From an uncultured Bacteroidales bacterium (lineage in GTDB: Bacteria > Bacteroidota > Bacteroidia > Bacteroidales > P3), in NCBI GenBank assembly GCA_947176325.1, contig CAMWQD010000061.1, positions 1 through 6,890 on the forward strand: a stretch of DNA of 6,890 nt, in the 5' to 3' direction. Under the pieces are notes generated by a model. It did no database searches. It saw only the letters and a program-made list of their open reading frames with translations, and was not told the DNA's origin. The first letter of the stretch is position 1; each line of letters begins with the position of its first letter. This document shows, piece after piece, positions 6,085 through 6,890 of this stretch. The position numbers and the translations under genes are program-made.

Positions 6085-6890
6085 CTACTGCACCACAAGT
6101 TTTCCCGTGGCCGTCCACGAACCCTTGCCGTCGCGCACACGCACCACGTAACTGCCCGGCTGTCCGTTCAGCCTCAGCGTGTGAGTCTTGCGGAACGCCC
6201 TCTCATACACCGGTTTGCCCGTGCCGTCGAACACCTCGATGGTGCCCTCCGCATCGGGTTTGCCGATTACCGAAACCTGCACCGCCTCGCCCGCCGCCAC
6301 AGGATTGGGAAGCAACTCTAACGAGAGGCCTTTCGGATAGCCCTTGCGCTTCACCCCGCAACTCTGCAACTTCAATCCGTCCGAAGCGCGCTCCAGCAGC
6401 ACCGCGTAGATGTCTCCCGACCGCAGATAGGGTTTGGCGTAGTAATACGGCCTCGTTTCCCCCTCCAACGGCTCCCCGTTGCGGAGCCATTGGTAACCCG
6501 AAAACTTGTATCCGCCGTTGTATTCCGAAGACAGCACCGCCAACACATCGTTCCATTTCTGCACGATGATGTTTGAGGGATAAGGTATCTCGAAAGTAAG
6601 CGCATCTTCCGCCACATAGCAGCCCGTGCCGTCCGCCTGCCACAGCTGCAAGCCGTAGCGGTTGGGCGCGGAGGACGGTAGCGCTATATGCACCGTCTGC
6701 AAGCCCGTGGAGGTTATCTCCATCGTGGTGTCGCAGAAGCCCGCCGACAAGGCCGCCGGGTCGAAAGCCAGACGCAACCGTTGAGGCGAACCCGCCTCGA
6801 TATTATACGAAAAGGCGATTTCCTCCTTGCCGCAGGGCGGCGCTATCGTATCCAAAACCGCAATCCGCGCCGCGTTTTCCTTGCCCTGCA
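6085..6890 (-). CDS. Type IX secretion system (Por) C-terminal sorting domain protein, N-terminus missing
   Basis: The frame is open to the window edge, so the start, signal peptide and any catalytic part lie beyond 6890; 267 residues are visible. The last 78 or so (6088-6321) form a type A T9SS sorting domain: LLPNPVAAGEAVQV, then IEVFDGTGKPVYE, then LNGQPGSYVVRVRDGKGSW and the final TGKLVVQ. This is the PNP / D-x-x-GK / G-x-Y-x-V-R-V pattern that sends proteins through the outer membrane, after which the domain is usually cut off and the protein attached to A-LPS. Ahead of it, IIVQKWNDVLAVLSSEYNGG and SGYQWLRNGEPLEGETRPYY resemble an Ig-like repeat common in Bacteroidetes surface proteins. 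A TTG at 6855 could be taken as a start, but the frame and family-like sequence continue through it. The protein is surface or secreted; the role is unknown. Confidence 0.85.
   Translation of the reverse strand, partial: QGKENAARIAVLDTIAPPCGKEEIAFSYNIEAGSPQRLRLAFDPAALSAGFCDTTMEITSTGLQTVHIALPSSAPNRYGLQLWQADGTGCYVAEDALTFEIPYPSNIIVQKWNDVLAVLSSEYNGGYKFSGYQWLRNGEPLEGETRPYYYAKPYLRSGDIYAVLLERASDGLKLQSCGVKRKGYPKGLSLELLPNPVAAGEAVQVSVIGKPDAEGTIEVFDGTGKPVYERAFRKTHTLRLNGQPGSYVVRVRDGKGSWTATGKLVVQ

Noticed and set aside
6036..6140. Upstream start giving a 200-residue FKBP
   Set aside because: The extension would cross the promoter box and overlap the neighbouring gene; the SlyD-type start MKIGKD is at 6035.

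Overview
The window is a compact chromosomal stretch of a Bacteroidota (Bacteroidetes) bacterium, most likely of the Bacteroidales/Porphyromonas-like kind. Four signs point there: a protein ending in a type IX secretion (Por) sorting domain; TAnnTTTG-type -7 promoter boxes, including two copies of TACCTTTG; start codons without convincing Shine-Dalgarno sequences; and several proteins of recognisably Bacteroidetes type (the decarboxylase N-terminus, the exonuclease with a C-terminal DUF3820-like domain, and the LuxR-type C-terminus). Coding DNA is fairly GC-rich, while the one sizeable promoter region (185-376) is AT-rich. I see no mobile elements, CRISPR arrays, tRNA or rRNA genes.

Layout. 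Positions 1-184 (minus) hold the first 61 codons of a PLP-dependent decarboxylase of the Orn/DAP/Arg group 2 family. A divergent promoter region (185-376) follows. From it a tightly spaced plus-strand cluster runs to 4610: sufS (cysteine desulfurase), a tRNA-dihydrouridine synthase, a DEDDh exonuclease with a DUF3820-like tail, and rlmN (radical-SAM methyltransferase for 23S rRNA and tRNA). Intergenic gaps are 12, 35 and 20 bases, so this looks like one operon. Its stop codon overlaps that of a convergent minus-strand pair: a SlyD-like FKBP peptidyl-prolyl isomerase (5538-6035) followed 16 bases later by a membrane-anchored LuxR-type HTH protein (4607-5521). Upstream of that pair on the minus strand is the 3' part of a type IX secreted protein (6085-6890, truncated by the window edge).

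How the genes fit together. SufS mobilises sulfur for Fe-S cluster assembly, and RlmN needs a [4Fe-4S] cluster. Together with Dus, the plus-strand operon therefore leans towards RNA modification and its cofactor supply, with the exonuclease as a less obvious companion. The minus-strand pair couples a folding factor with a regulator that is apparently tethered to the inner membrane but has no recognisable sensor domain. This regulator is the least explained gene in the window. Nothing here forms an obviously new multi-gene system; most genes are conserved housekeeping genes.
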